A stretch of DNA of 15,799 nt from an uncultured Eubacteriales bacterium (GTDB taxonomy: Bacteria; Bacillota; Clostridia; Lachnospirales; Lachnospiraceae): assembly GCA_900321505.1 (NCBI GenBank), contig ONWK01000291.1:1-15799 (forward strand), in the 5' to 3' direction. Under the pieces are notes generated by a model. The model had not been told where the DNA came from and ran no database searches. It worked only from the letters and a program-made list of their open reading frames with translations. Position 1 is the first letter of the stretch. Each line of letters starts with the position of its first letter. The position numbers were made by a program, and so were the translations under genes. Positions 1-7,732 of the stretch are shown here, piece by piece.

Positions 1-618
1 GTCATTTATACAGAATACCGCCTCCAGATCCGGATTCATATCCAGCAGGAGCTCACACTCATTCCTGCACATACTTGTCATATTGGTTTCAACGATCATG
101 GTGTCCCTGTATGGCAGGTCATACTTTTCGGTCATCTCAAAATAAGCTTCTTTTCTTTCCCTTGCATCATAATAATCATCTGATGCACTCAGCATACCGA
201 TCTTCCGTATACCGAGCTTTTCAATAAGATATGTAAGGCCGTCCCTTACGCCTGTCTTATTATCAAAATTCACTCCCGGATATCCGTCGATCCTCGTAGC
301 TATAAGCACCGTGGGAACATCCGCAAGCTCATTCATAAAATGCATAAGGTTATCCCTGGTCGTAAGACAGCCTATGCAGTCTGCAGCCACGATAAGCACA
401 TCCACATTATCTGCAGTGATATTCCGTTCATTTGTCTTGTACTGGTATTCATAAACGTCAGGAAGGCCGGTAAGATCACGGTCGATATATTTTACGGGCA
501 CAACAACAAGATTCACATCATTGTACACGGCTTCATTCATCACACCATTGCACATCTTGATAGTGAAATCATCCATCAGGCCGCTTACCAGAAATGCTAC
601 TGTCTTCCTGTCACCCAT
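1..618 (-). CDS. Sensor-GGDEF paralogue, N-terminal part only (runs off the left edge)
   Basis: Reading leftward from ATG at 618-616, an unbroken 206-codon frame reaches the window edge. It opens MGDRKTVAFLVSGL and contains IVAADCIGCLTTRDN, RIDGYPGVNFDNKTG and LEAVFCIND. By eye about half its residues match the N-terminus of the next gene (662-2998) across the whole length, so it is a tandem paralogue. The visible part is a periplasmic-binding/LacI-type ligand fold without signal peptide or helix-turn-helix, so it should act in the cytoplasm. The ribosome site is GGAG five bases before ATG. It starts only 43 bp after the upstream gene, implying co-transcription. That it also ends in a GGDEF domain is inferred from the paralogue; the C-terminus is outside the window. 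Confidence 0.85.
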   Translation of the reverse strand, partial: MGDRKTVAFLVSGLMDDFTIKMCNGVMNEAVYNDVNLVVVPVKYIDRDLTGLPDVYEYQYKTNERNITADNVDVLIVAADCIGCLTTRDNLMHFMNELADVPTVLIATRIDGYPGVNFDNKTGVRDGLTYLIEKLGIRKIGMLSASDDYYDARERKEAYFEMTEKYDLPYRDTMIVETNMTSMCRNECELLLDMNPDLEAVFCIND

Positions 619-661
619 GCTGTCTCCGTCCTTTTAAGGATAAATCATTTTAACCGCGCAG

Positions 662-2998
662 CTAGAGCGCCTTGAGCACACGGTTATCCTTCATCTGCTT
701 TGCTATATAAAGATCCTGATCCGCCATACCCATGGCATCATCAAGAGTTCTTTCTGTATCATCCTTTGCTATACGGTAGAAGCCGCAGGATACCGTTACA
801 TTATAGGGCACATCCGTAGATTTATTAAATTCCGCAAAACGTCTGCGCACCTCTTCCTTCAGCTGCTTCTCATCCTTATCCCCGTAGTATACAAAGGCGT
901 ATTCATCCCCGCCTATACGGCCCACAACTCCGCGGTTTCCTATGATCTCCGTCAGCAGCGTGCTCACCGCCTTCAGGGCAAAGTCACCGTCATCATGTCC
1001 GAAACGGTCGTTAATAACCTTAAGATTATTCATATCCACATAGGAAATTATGGTATCCCTGCCCAACTCGCGGTTGTCCTTTATCACGCTTTCCGCCAGC
1101 GCATTGAAGCCCCGTCTGTTGAGGATACCCGTCAGCACATCATTTCTGGAAAGCTTGTCCAACTCGATATTGTTCTTTGACATGATCGCCAGGTTATCCT
1201 CAAGCTGTTTCTGGATCTCATTGTTCTGCTTCAGGATATGGATCATATGTGCAGCGGAGCCGAACTGGTTTGTAAGGAAATCTCCGTTACGGAATGTAAG
1301 CTCGGTAGCGTCATAAAGAATGGCGCCGAAAAGCGTGTCCCCGCAGAAAAGAGAAGTCAGGATAAGCGTATATTTCTTATCCGTCATCCTGGGATTGCAG
1401 AACATATCCTTCAGCTTTGTATACTGCACACTATAGGGTATCTCCACAAGCTTTCCGTCCCTCAGTGCAGCCTTCATCCTGAGGGCCTTTGCTGTCTCCA
1501 CCGGCTCATCCTGCAGATGTACAATGGGCTTGCTGTAAATGTAAATATATGCGTTCTGTATTCCCAGCCATCCCACATTTGATATCAGCGCTGAATAACT
1601 GTGATCATTTCCGTAGACAAAATTCAGGCTCTCCCGAACAAGATTCTTCAGATCGATCATCATGTCATTGGTTTCCTGCGTCATTTCCACATTTCTGTTA
1701 CGCATGACCTTGATGATCTGCTTCATGAATAAGTACATTACATCTGACGAATGCGTCTTTGCATCCTGGGCCACGTCTTCATTTATCACGGCCGCATGGA
1801 AATGCTCCAGGAAGGACACAAACTCATCCACATCAGTGTACTTCAGGGCACCTGCCTTGAATAAGTCATCCACATCACCTGACATCTGCTTCAGAAATGC
1901 TTCCGATTCAGCTTCGTCATACTGTGATACACCATCAGCGCTGCTGTAACCCAGCACCTTGTTCAGATGGTTTGCGGTATTGACCATCAGATTACAGAAC
2001 AGTTCCCGTATCCTTGAGCCATCCTTTTTTTCCACCTCTTCCGTATATCTGTAGAAGAGCATATTGAAAAAGCTGTCAGCCTTGGAAGGATCCAGATAAT
2101 TACCTCTGTCCTGCAGTTCCCTGGATGCGATGCCGCCGAATGAGTCTCTCGGGATAAAACGCGTGGGTATGGTTTCTTCCTGAACCTCCTCACCGTCAAG
2201 CATTCTTTTTACCATATCGTAAGAATAACGTCCAAGCTCCACGGGATCCGCCACAACAGTTGACAGCGAGGGATTGATCATCGCGCTGTCTTCCTCATTA
2301 TCGAAGCCCATTATGTATATATCCTTTCCCGGAACAAGTCCCCGGGATTTCATTTCCGCATAAAGCCCGTACGCAACCTTGTCATTTGCACAGAAAACAG
2401 CCTCGGTATCCGGATTCTGATCCAGCAGTCTTGCTGCTTCCTCACGGATATCGTGGCTGAGAGGTGATTCTACATAATAGCTGTCATAAAAGGGGATATC
2501 ATGCTCCTTAAGAACCTCCCTGTAAACTTGGAAGCGTTCTTCGGAATCAGAATTTCCGGTAAAACCTCCGAGCATGCATATCTTATGCACGCCCATCCGT
2601 TCTATAAGAAAATTAAGACCATCTCTGATGCCGGTCTTATTGTCGAAATTGACACTGGGATAACCGTCGATCTTTGACGCCACAAGAATTGTGGGCACAT
2701 CCTCAAGATCGGCAACGAATTTCAGTGTATTCTCACGGGTTGTAAGGCAGCCTATACATTCCGCTGCAACGATAAAAGCATCCACATTATCCTTCTTCAG
2801 GAATGCGGTTGCAGTCTGATACTGGTATTCATACGGATCCACATCCTCCGTACGTTCACGGTTGATGTATTTCAGCGGAACTATCAGAATATTTACATCA
2901 TCGTTCGCTGAAGCACTCATGATACCGCGCGAAAGAAGTACGGAGAACACATCACCGATCCCGCTTGTAAGAAAAGCTATCGTTCTTCTGCGTTTCAT
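662..2998 (-). CDS. LacI-type ligand-sensor domain fused to GGDEF diguanylate cyclase
   Basis: 778 aa. Residues about 5-285 form a sugar/small-molecule binding fold of the LacI/periplasmic-binding family (IDGYPSVNFDNKTGIRDG, TEAVFCANDKVAYG, IMGFDNEEDSAM, LSTVVADPVELG). There is no DNA-binding N-terminus, no signal peptide and no membrane segment. Residues about 300-585 are an unassigned sensory region. Residues 588-619 look like a coiled-coil linker. A GGDEF domain fills 620-778: DVLTGILNRRGF, DMNNLKVINDRFGHDDGD and the active-site loop GGDEY at 696-700. The product would be cyclic-di-GMP made in response to a bound ligand; the ligand is unknown. The last motif residue is Tyr instead of Phe, and the allosteric I-site RxxD is absent (GNRG at that place), so product inhibition by the usual route is not expected. 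The ribosome site GGAGG lies 7 bases before ATG. The next gene downstream is its paralogue. Confidence 0.88.
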   Translation of the reverse strand: MKRRRTIAFLTSGIGDVFSVLLSRGIMSASANDDVNILIVPLKYINRERTEDVDPYEYQYQTATAFLKKDNVDAFIVAAECIGCLTTRENTLKFVADLEDVPTILVASKIDGYPSVNFDNKTGIRDGLNFLIERMGVHKICMLGGFTGNSDSEERFQVYREVLKEHDIPFYDSYYVESPLSHDIREEAARLLDQNPDTEAVFCANDKVAYGLYAEMKSRGLVPGKDIYIMGFDNEEDSAMINPSLSTVVADPVELGRYSYDMVKRMLDGEEVQEETIPTRFIPRDSFGGIASRELQDRGNYLDPSKADSFFNMLFYRYTEEVEKKDGSRIRELFCNLMVNTANHLNKVLGYSSADGVSQYDEAESEAFLKQMSGDVDDLFKAGALKYTDVDEFVSFLEHFHAAVINEDVAQDAKTHSSDVMYLFMKQIIKVMRNRNVEMTQETNDMMIDLKNLVRESLNFVYGNDHSYSALISNVGWLGIQNAYIYIYSKPIVHLQDEPVETAKALRMKAALRDGKLVEIPYSVQYTKLKDMFCNPRMTDKKYTLILTSLFCGDTLFGAILYDATELTFRNGDFLTNQFGSAAHMIHILKQNNEIQKQLEDNLAIMSKNNIELDKLSRNDVLTGILNRRGFNALAESVIKDNRELGRDTIISYVDMNNLKVINDRFGHDDGDFALKAVSTLLTEIIGNRGVVGRIGGDEYAFVYYGDKDEKQLKEEVRRRFAEFNKSTDVPYNVTVSCGFYRIAKDDTERTLDDAMGMADQDLYIAKQMKDNRVLKAL

Positions 2999-3057
2999 AG
3001 CAAGCCCTCCCCTGGAGATTCTCCTTGCAGGATTCCTGCGGAACGATACACCCCTAT

Positions 3058-3086
3058 ATCATTCCCGGGCCGAAAGCCTGTGTCAA
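3058..3086 (-). promoter_or_regulatory. Candidate promoter of the sensor-GGDEF pair
   Basis: On the minus strand there is a perfect -35 TTGACA (3086-3081), a 17-bp spacer and AATGAT (3063-3058, 4 of 6 to TATAAT). Transcription would start near 3051 and leave a leader of about 50 nt before the ATG at 2998. The -10 is imperfect, so this is a moderate call. Confidence 0.45.
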
Positions 3087-3101
3087 TCTATGGTCACAGG
3101 C
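3076..3101. promoter_or_regulatory. Inverted repeat over the -35 of the GGDEF pair
   Basis: GCCTGTG (3076-3082) and CACAGGC (3095-3101) are perfect 7-bp arms separated by 12 bp. The left arm covers part of the -35 box at 3081-3086. Placement suits an operator; a hairpin at the 3' end of yebC transcripts is the alternative. No regulator is identified. The rest of 2999-3195 holds only smaller imperfect palindromes. Confidence 0.35.
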
Positions 3102-3195
3102 ATGTATGGTCCATGATCTCAAAGCCATGACTTACATGGTCTAAGGCTTATGTCATTCATAAACCGCAGGCCGCAGAATCTCTGCATCTCTATGA

Positions 3196-3936
3196 TCACT
3201 CTTCATCAAGATTGTCAACATTATGATAAACTGCCTGAACATCATCATCCTCATCCAGAAGGTCGATGATCTTCTGGAACTTCTTCAGATCCTCTTCCGA
3301 AGAAAGTGTCACATAATTCTGAGGGATCATTGTAACCTCGGCAGAGATCATGGGCACGCCTTCCTTCTCAAGGGCTTCACGTACAGCGGAGAAGTCCTCG
3401 GGTGAAGTAATGATCTCATAGCTGTCCTCTTCCTCGGAGAAATCCTCAGCTCCCGCATCCAGCGCCATCATCATGAAATCATCTGCAGTAGTCTCATAAT
3501 CTTCCTTTGCAACAATGATCTGGCCCTTCTCATCAAACATATAGGACACACAGCCTGTAGTTCCTACATTTCCGCCGCCCTTTGTGAAAGCGTTGCGTAC
3601 ATTTGACGCGGTACGGTTCTTGTTGTCCGTAAGGCAGTTAACGATGATGGCGGTACCTGAGGGACCATAGCCTTCATAGGTATTTACAACGTAATTTACG
3701 CTGTTGGCATCGCCTGCAGCCTTCTTGATGCCGCGGTCGATGGTATCGTTAGGCATATTATTGGCCTTGGCCTTTGCGATAACGTCGCGGAGCTTGGAGT
3801 TATTTGCCGGATCAGGTCCGCCCTCCTTAACAGCAACAGCGATCTCACGGCCGATGATGGTAAATATCTTACCCTTGGCTGCATCGTTCTTTTCCTTCTT
3901 GTGTTTGATGTTTGCAAATTTGGAATGTCCTGACAT
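3196..3936 (-). CDS. yebC: YebC/PmpR-family protein
   Basis: 246 aa. The family signature MSGHSKFANIKHKK opens the protein, followed by GREIAVAVKEGGPDPANNSKLRDVIAKAKANNMPNDTIDRGI in shortened view, YEGYGPSGTAIIV, DNKNRTASNVRNAFTKGGG and the acidic C-terminus DEDDDVQAVYHNV. The start is placed at ATG 3936-3934 and not at the frame's earlier ATG (4125): family homology begins exactly there, and AAGGAG sits 7 bases upstream. The extra 63 codons would be translated from a palindrome-rich spacer. YebC proteins were long annotated as transcription regulators (PmpR); more recent work on the family ties some members to relieving ribosome stalling. It stands alone between the CBS gene and the GGDEF pair. 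No terminator with a T-run is seen after it. Confidence 0.95.
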   Translation of the reverse strand: MSGHSKFANIKHKKEKNDAAKGKIFTIIGREIAVAVKEGGPDPANNSKLRDVIAKAKANNMPNDTIDRGIKKAAGDANSVNYVVNTYEGYGPSGTAIIVNCLTDNKNRTASNVRNAFTKGGGNVGTTGCVSYMFDEKGQIIVAKEDYETTADDFMMMALDAGAEDFSEEEDSYEIITSPEDFSAVREALEKEGVPMISAEVTMIPQNYVTLSSEEDLKKFQKIIDLLDEDDDVQAVYHNVDNLDEE

Positions 3937-3963
3937 ATATATTCTCCTTATAAAAAATAGTAA

Positions 3964-4053
3964 CTGTTCAGCACCCCGGGAAAACATAAAAGCCATTTTG
4001 GAAGATAGCTTTCCGGCTTTGATTTTTATGTTTTCCCAGGGGATGCTGAATAG
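3964..4053. repeat. 90-bp near-perfect palindrome in the yebC leader
   Basis: Left arm TTCAGCA-CCCC-GGGAAAACATAAAA (3967-3991) pairs with 4024-4050. This gives 25 bp interrupted by two single-base bulges, extended outward by CT/AG plus a G-T wobble. Inside is a second stem: GCC (3992-3994) with GGC (4015-4017), and GGAA (4000-4003) with TTCC (4011-4014). It lies between the CBS gene and yebC, ending about 15 bp before the yebC ribosome site. It could be a miniature inverted-repeat element or a folded mRNA leader. No second copy is in the window. Confidence 0.75.
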
Positions 4054-4080
4054 ATACAAATAAATAACCCGATCATCCTT

Positions 4081-4122
4081 ACGGAATCCTTCGGCTTCTA
4101 CTGAGGCCGGCATGGATTCCGT
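4081..4122 (-). terminator. Hairpin at the stop codon of the CBS gene, possible weak terminator
   Basis: ACGGAATCC (4081-4089) pairs perfectly with GGATTCCGT (4114-4122), enclosing a CGGC/GCCG inner stem and an 8-10-nt loop. It begins on the last base of the CBS gene's TGA. In the transcribed (leftward) direction no solid T-run follows, only a T-rich stretch about 15 nt on, so termination may be weak or the hairpin may protect the 3' end. Confidence 0.4.
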
Positions 4123-4928
4123 CACTTCTCCTCAGGCTGAGGAGCTCTTATAACCTTAACCGTCTTTATCATCTGGTTTTCTATCCTCAGAGGCCGGAAT
4201 TTATAGCCTCCGTAATCTATCTCTATCTTCTCTCCGGCTCTGGGCAGATGTCCCAGCCGGTAGAGCAGAAAACCGTTCAGCGTTTCCATCTCCGCATCCT
4301 CAGGCAGTTCGAAATCCGGAAGCACATCCTCCAGATCATTCAGTGAAATGAACCCGTCCATCACATAGCCTTCATCAGCGGTACGGTGGGCCTCCTCCTT
4401 CTCATCGTCATGCTCGTCCTGGATCTTGCCCACGATCTCCTCTATGATATCCTCCAGCGTGACCAGTCCGTCCGTCTGACCGTACTCATCCACAACGATG
4501 GCAATATGCACCTTTTCCTTCTGCATGCGGCGGAGCAGCTTCGATATATCATAGGTGGGATGAATGAAGATAGGTTCTTCCATTACTATACCGCAGTTCT
4601 CATCCCCCTTACCGGACAGAAATGCTTCCATCAGATCCTTTAAATGAAGGACACCTATTATATTATCCAGATCTCCGTCGATCACCGGATACCGGGAAAA
4701 GCTGCTGGCAAGACCGTCACGCAGAGCCTTCTCAATGGTAATTCCCCTGTCAAGCACGAACATCCTGCTTCTGGCGGTCATGATGTCATGGGCTGCCTTA
4801 TCGTCAAAGTCGAGTATATTCGAGATCATTTCTGCCTCATCCTCATGGATCAGGCCCTGATCCTGGCCTTCCTCCACCATCGAGAGTATTTCTTCCTCGA
4901 CCTCCGCCTCGTCTTTTCTTTTAAACAT
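4122..4928 (-). CDS. CBS-pair / CorC-HlyC-type protein without membrane domain
   Basis: 268 aa. An acidic N-terminal helix region (about 1-45) precedes a CBS pair (about 48-165: DIMTARSRMFVLD, SRYPVIDGDLDNIIGVLHLKDL, IVVDEYGQTDGLVTLEDIIEEIVG) and a CorC/HlyC C-terminal domain (about 190-262: EMETLNGFLLYRLGHLPRAGE). The usual DUF21 membrane domain is absent, so this is the soluble short form, like CorC of enterobacteria, which is linked to Mg/Co efflux; older databases call these hemolysins. The CBS pair should bind an adenine nucleotide. It starts 9 bp after the alr stop. Its ribosome site AAAGGAG overlaps the alr stop codon with a short 4-base spacer, suggesting translational coupling to alr. 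Confidence 0.88.
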   Translation of the reverse strand: MFKRKDEAEVEEEILSMVEEGQDQGLIHEDEAEMISNILDFDDKAAHDIMTARSRMFVLDRGITIEKALRDGLASSFSRYPVIDGDLDNIIGVLHLKDLMEAFLSGKGDENCGIVMEEPIFIHPTYDISKLLRRMQKEKVHIAIVVDEYGQTDGLVTLEDIIEEIVGKIQDEHDDEKEEAHRTADEGYVMDGFISLNDLEDVLPDFELPEDAEMETLNGFLLYRLGHLPRAGEKIEIDYGGYKFRPLRIENQMIKTVKVIRAPQPEEK

Positions 4929-4937
4929 AAAACTCCT

Positions 4938-6104
4938 TTATCTGAGATAATTCACTTCACCGATCGCTTCTTCCCCGCGGACATAAACCCTGGGAACACG
5001 ATGACCCACATTACATACAAGCTCATAGTTAAAGCTTGCGGCAGGAGCTGCCACCTCTTCAACGGAAATGCTGTTTTCACCCTCCGTGCCGAAAAGTATA
5101 ACGGTGTCGCCCACCTCTGCTTCCGGAATATGTGATACATCCACCATAAACTGGTCCATGCATACCCTTCCGAGTATGGGTGCATATTCACCGCGGATCA
5201 GCACTCTTCCCCTGCCCGACTGTGCTCTGGGATAACCGTCCGCATAGCCTGCCGAAACTGTGGCAACCCGGGTCTCACGCTCCGTAACGAAGGTATGCCC
5301 GTAGCTTATGCCTCTTCCTGCAGGCAAGGTCTTGATATGTGTGATATGGCTCTGAAGCTGCATTGCAGGCTGGATCTTAATGCTGTGATCCACTTCATCA
5401 GACGGGTATAATCCATATATTACAATGCCCAGCCGCATCATGTCAAATCCACCGGAATGCAGTTCCATCGCGCCCGCGCTGTTATCCATATGACGCACGC
5501 CGAGATCATAACCCTTTTCTTCAAGTGTATGTACAAAACCTGAAAACAGTCTGTACTGCTCCATGGCAGAGGTCTTATCCGTCTCATCCGCCCTGGCAAA
5601 ATGGGTAAATATACCTTCCACGGAAATGCCGGGCATATTCAGTATCTCCTCAGCCTGGCGTATACCCTCATCATCAGCCTGAAGCCCGATGCGGCTCATT
5701 CCGGAATCCACCTTGATATGAACCTTTGCCTTCTTTCCCTGCTTTTCGGCAAGCATGGAAAGAACCCTGCATTTATCTACATCATAAACTGCCTGATTGA
5801 TATCATATTCCAGAAGATCCTCATACTCTGTCTCATCCGTATATCCGAGGATAAGTATCGGCTTATCTATGCCGCTTCTTCTGAGCTCAACCGCCTCATC
5901 TATCTCCGCTACTCCGAAATAATCCGCCAGATCCTGCATCTCAGCCGCAATGGGTACCGCGCCGTGTCCGTAGGCATCCGCCTTGATAACCAGCAGCACC
6001 TTCTCCTCCGGCGGATTCAACGCCTTAACCGTCTCTATATTCTTACGGATCGCCGAAAGATCGATCCGTGCTTCTATCCTGTGATATGCTCTTACTGCCT
6101 GCAT
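4938..6104 (-). CDS. alr: Alanine racemase
   Basis: 388 aa, normal family length. PLP-dependent interconversion of L- and D-alanine, feeding D-Ala into peptidoglycan; cytoplasmic. The PLP-binding lysine is K41 in VIKADAYGHGA. The second catalytic residue is Y268 in GRGISYGHTF. The substrate-pocket segments KVDSGMSRIG (131-140), HMDNSAGAM (205-213) and CMDQFMVDVS (315-324) are all present. The start is supported by AAGGAGG 4-5 bases before ATG. It is the first gene of an alr-CBS operon, with its own promoter overlapping the MATE stop codon. Catalytic residues are intact, so it should be active. Confidence 0.97.
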   Translation of the reverse strand: MQAVRAYHRIEARIDLSAIRKNIETVKALNPPEEKVLLVIKADAYGHGAVPIAAEMQDLADYFGVAEIDEAVELRRSGIDKPILILGYTDETEYEDLLEYDINQAVYDVDKCRVLSMLAEKQGKKAKVHIKVDSGMSRIGLQADDEGIRQAEEILNMPGISVEGIFTHFARADETDKTSAMEQYRLFSGFVHTLEEKGYDLGVRHMDNSAGAMELHSGGFDMMRLGIVIYGLYPSDEVDHSIKIQPAMQLQSHITHIKTLPAGRGISYGHTFVTERETRVATVSAGYADGYPRAQSGRGRVLIRGEYAPILGRVCMDQFMVDVSHIPEAEVGDTVILFGTEGENSISVEEVAAPAASFNYELVCNVGHRVPRVYVRGEEAIGEVNYLR

Positions 6105-6122
6105 ATTTCCTCCTTAATTTCG

Positions 6123-6173
6123 GGGACAACCCTATGAGAACGGTTTCTGACCGGTCCTATGGTGTACTGTCCC
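6123..6173. repeat. Imperfect palindrome in the alr leader
   Basis: GGGACA (6123-6128) is inverted as TGTCCC (6168-6173). An inner CGGT-TTCTG-ACCG hairpin (6141-6153) lies between. It falls within the predicted alr 5' leader, 19 bp before the ATG. The GGGAC... start resembles the palindrome at 15630-15699, but the two are not homologous along their length. Confidence 0.4.
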
Positions 6174-6193
6174 AAAGGTATAGCCACATACTT

Positions 6194-6222
6194 AGTATAT
6201 TGGATTTTTCAGGAAATTTCAA
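6194..6222 (-). promoter_or_regulatory. Promoter of alr and the CBS gene
   Basis: On the minus strand: TTGAAA (6222-6217), exactly 17 bp, then TATACT (6199-6194), each 5 of 6 to consensus. The -35 overlaps the TGA of the MATE gene (6219-6221). Predicted start near 6187 with a leader of about 83 nt that contains the 6123-6173 palindrome. Confidence 0.65.
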
Positions 6223-7628
6223 TCGTAACTATCAGCAACTATGTTCCGCACCCAGACTCCTTTTTTCAGCAGTATATATCCAATTATGCACTTAAGCAGA
6301 TCGGCCGCATGCACCAGTCCGAAGATCCATACAACGGAAAGATCCGTATACCGGCTCAGCACATACGCCACAGGCACCGATACCACAAGCATGAATACGC
6401 TGTCGAAGAGAAATGTAATGATGGTCTTTCCTCCCGAACGAAGCGTAAAATAACTGCCGTGAAGAAATGCATCCTTGGTCATGGCCACCGACTGTATCAT
6501 GATAAATGCCGTAGCTATGGATCTCACCTGATCATTTGTATTATAAAGCTTCGGGAAAAGTCCTGCGGTGGCAAACATGATGCTTCCCATGATAAGGGAA
6601 CTGATCATACCCGTGACTATCATCTTGCGGGCCCATTCCTTTGCCTTTTCCAGCTCACCTGCTCCCAGAGCCTGTCCCACAAGGATCGCCACCGCATCTC
6701 CCATTGCGATAAAGACAATATTGAAAATATTATTGATGGTGGATGAGATATTCTGTCCTGCCACCACGTTCAGTCCCCGGATACTTAAGGCCTGCGCCAG
6801 CATTGCAACACCCACCGACCAGAGTCCTTCATTTATAAGTATCGGCATACCTGTTTTGAAGAATTTGAATACAAGATGGGCCGGTACCCTGAGTGTCCTG
6901 AGCAGCCCCTTGAAATAGGTCTCCGTATTCCTGTGACGGATGCACCAGGTCATTACAATGATCATTTCCACATAACGGGAAACTACCGTAGCTATGGCCG
7001 CGCCAACCACGCCCAGCTCCGGGAATCCCAGGTTACCGAAGATCAAAAGCCAGTTCAGGAACAGGTTCACGAATACCGCAACGACTCCAGCCATCATGGG
7101 TATCCTGGTCTTTCCGCACTCCCTGAGTGTACTGGAGAAGAGCTGGCCTATATATATCGGAGGCAGTCCGATCAGTGTAACCTTCAGGTAATCCAGTCCA
7201 TACTGCAGCGCAGCCTCAAGATCGCCGCCGTCCTCACTTCCCGACAGATACAGCTCTATCAGATCCGAACCGAAGAAAAGGAATATGCATACAGCCGCAA
7301 GCACTATAATAAGACCCAGCCACAGCTTATAACGGAAGGTATTTCTGATACCCTCATCATCCTTATAGCCGTAGTACTGGGCCGTGAATATTCCGACGCC
7401 CGAAAGTCCACCGAACATGCATAGATAGAAAATGAACATCAGCTGGTTCACAATGGCCACACCTGACATCTGTTCCGTTCCTATCTGGCCTACCATGATA
7501 TTATCAAGCAGGCTCACAAAATTCGTTATGCCATTCTGTATCATGATCGGAACTGCAACACCGAGCACCATTTTATAAAATGCCTTGTTGCCGAAATATC
7601 GGTTTCTGAATGTCTGCTTCTGTAACAT
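6219..7628 (-). CDS. MATE-family multidrug/organic cation efflux transporter
   Basis: 469 aa, the usual size for a 12-helix MATE protein of the inner membrane. Two similar halves are visible. The first opens FYKMVLGVAVPIMIQNGITNFVSLLDNIMVGQIG. The second, from about residue 255, contains GMPILINEGLWSVGVAMLAQALSIRG in shortened view and AMGDAVAILVGQALGAGELEKAKEWARKM. These proteins export drugs, dyes or metabolites against H+ or Na+; the substrate cannot be read from sequence. The start is ATG 7628 with AGAGGA 7-8 bases upstream. It is the only gene in its unit: the repeat block lies upstream and the alr promoter sits on its stop codon. Confidence 0.93.
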   Translation of the reverse strand: MLQKQTFRNRYFGNKAFYKMVLGVAVPIMIQNGITNFVSLLDNIMVGQIGTEQMSGVAIVNQLMFIFYLCMFGGLSGVGIFTAQYYGYKDDEGIRNTFRYKLWLGLIIVLAAVCIFLFFGSDLIELYLSGSEDGGDLEAALQYGLDYLKVTLIGLPPIYIGQLFSSTLRECGKTRIPMMAGVVAVFVNLFLNWLLIFGNLGFPELGVVGAAIATVVSRYVEMIIVMTWCIRHRNTETYFKGLLRTLRVPAHLVFKFFKTGMPILINEGLWSVGVAMLAQALSIRGLNVVAGQNISSTINNIFNIVFIAMGDAVAILVGQALGAGELEKAKEWARKMIVTGMISSLIMGSIMFATAGLFPKLYNTNDQVRSIATAFIMIQSVAMTKDAFLHGSYFTLRSGGKTIITFLFDSVFMLVVSVPVAYVLSRYTDLSVVWIFGLVHAADLLKCIIGYILLKKGVWVRNIVADSYD

Positions 7629-7662
7629 TTCATCATTCCTCTGATCAAATACATGTCAGACC

Positions 7663-7690
7663 ATTCTACTACAAAATATAAAATATGCAA
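7663..7690 (-). promoter_or_regulatory. Promoter of the MATE gene
   Basis: On the minus strand: TTGCAT (7690-7685), a 16-bp A/T-rich spacer, then TAGAAT (7668-7663, 5 of 6). It lies 35 bp upstream of the MATE ATG in an otherwise AT-rich stretch. Confidence 0.5.
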
Positions 7691-7700
7691 GCAGGAATAT

Positions 7701-7732
7701 GATGATATTGATGATATTGATGGTATTGATGG
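7701..7732. repeat. Nonanucleotide tandem repeat, 3.5 copies
   Basis: GATGATATT, GATGATATT, GATGGTATT and a partial GATGG run head to tail from 7701. It lies just upstream of the MATE promoter, so slippage here could alter promoter context. Confidence 0.8.

Noticed and set aside
340..675. 111-codon rightward open frame
   Set aside because: Antisense to the partial sensor paralogue, whose reading frame is strongly supported by its neighbour.
2999..3195. Cyclic-di-GMP riboswitch before the GGDEF gene
   Set aside because: Short hairpins exist, but the conserved core of GEMM-type riboswitches is not present in the leader.
3937..4125. N-terminal extension of YebC by 63 residues
   Set aside because: YebC homology starts exactly at MSGHSKFA with a proper ribosome site before it. 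The extension translates two palindromes.
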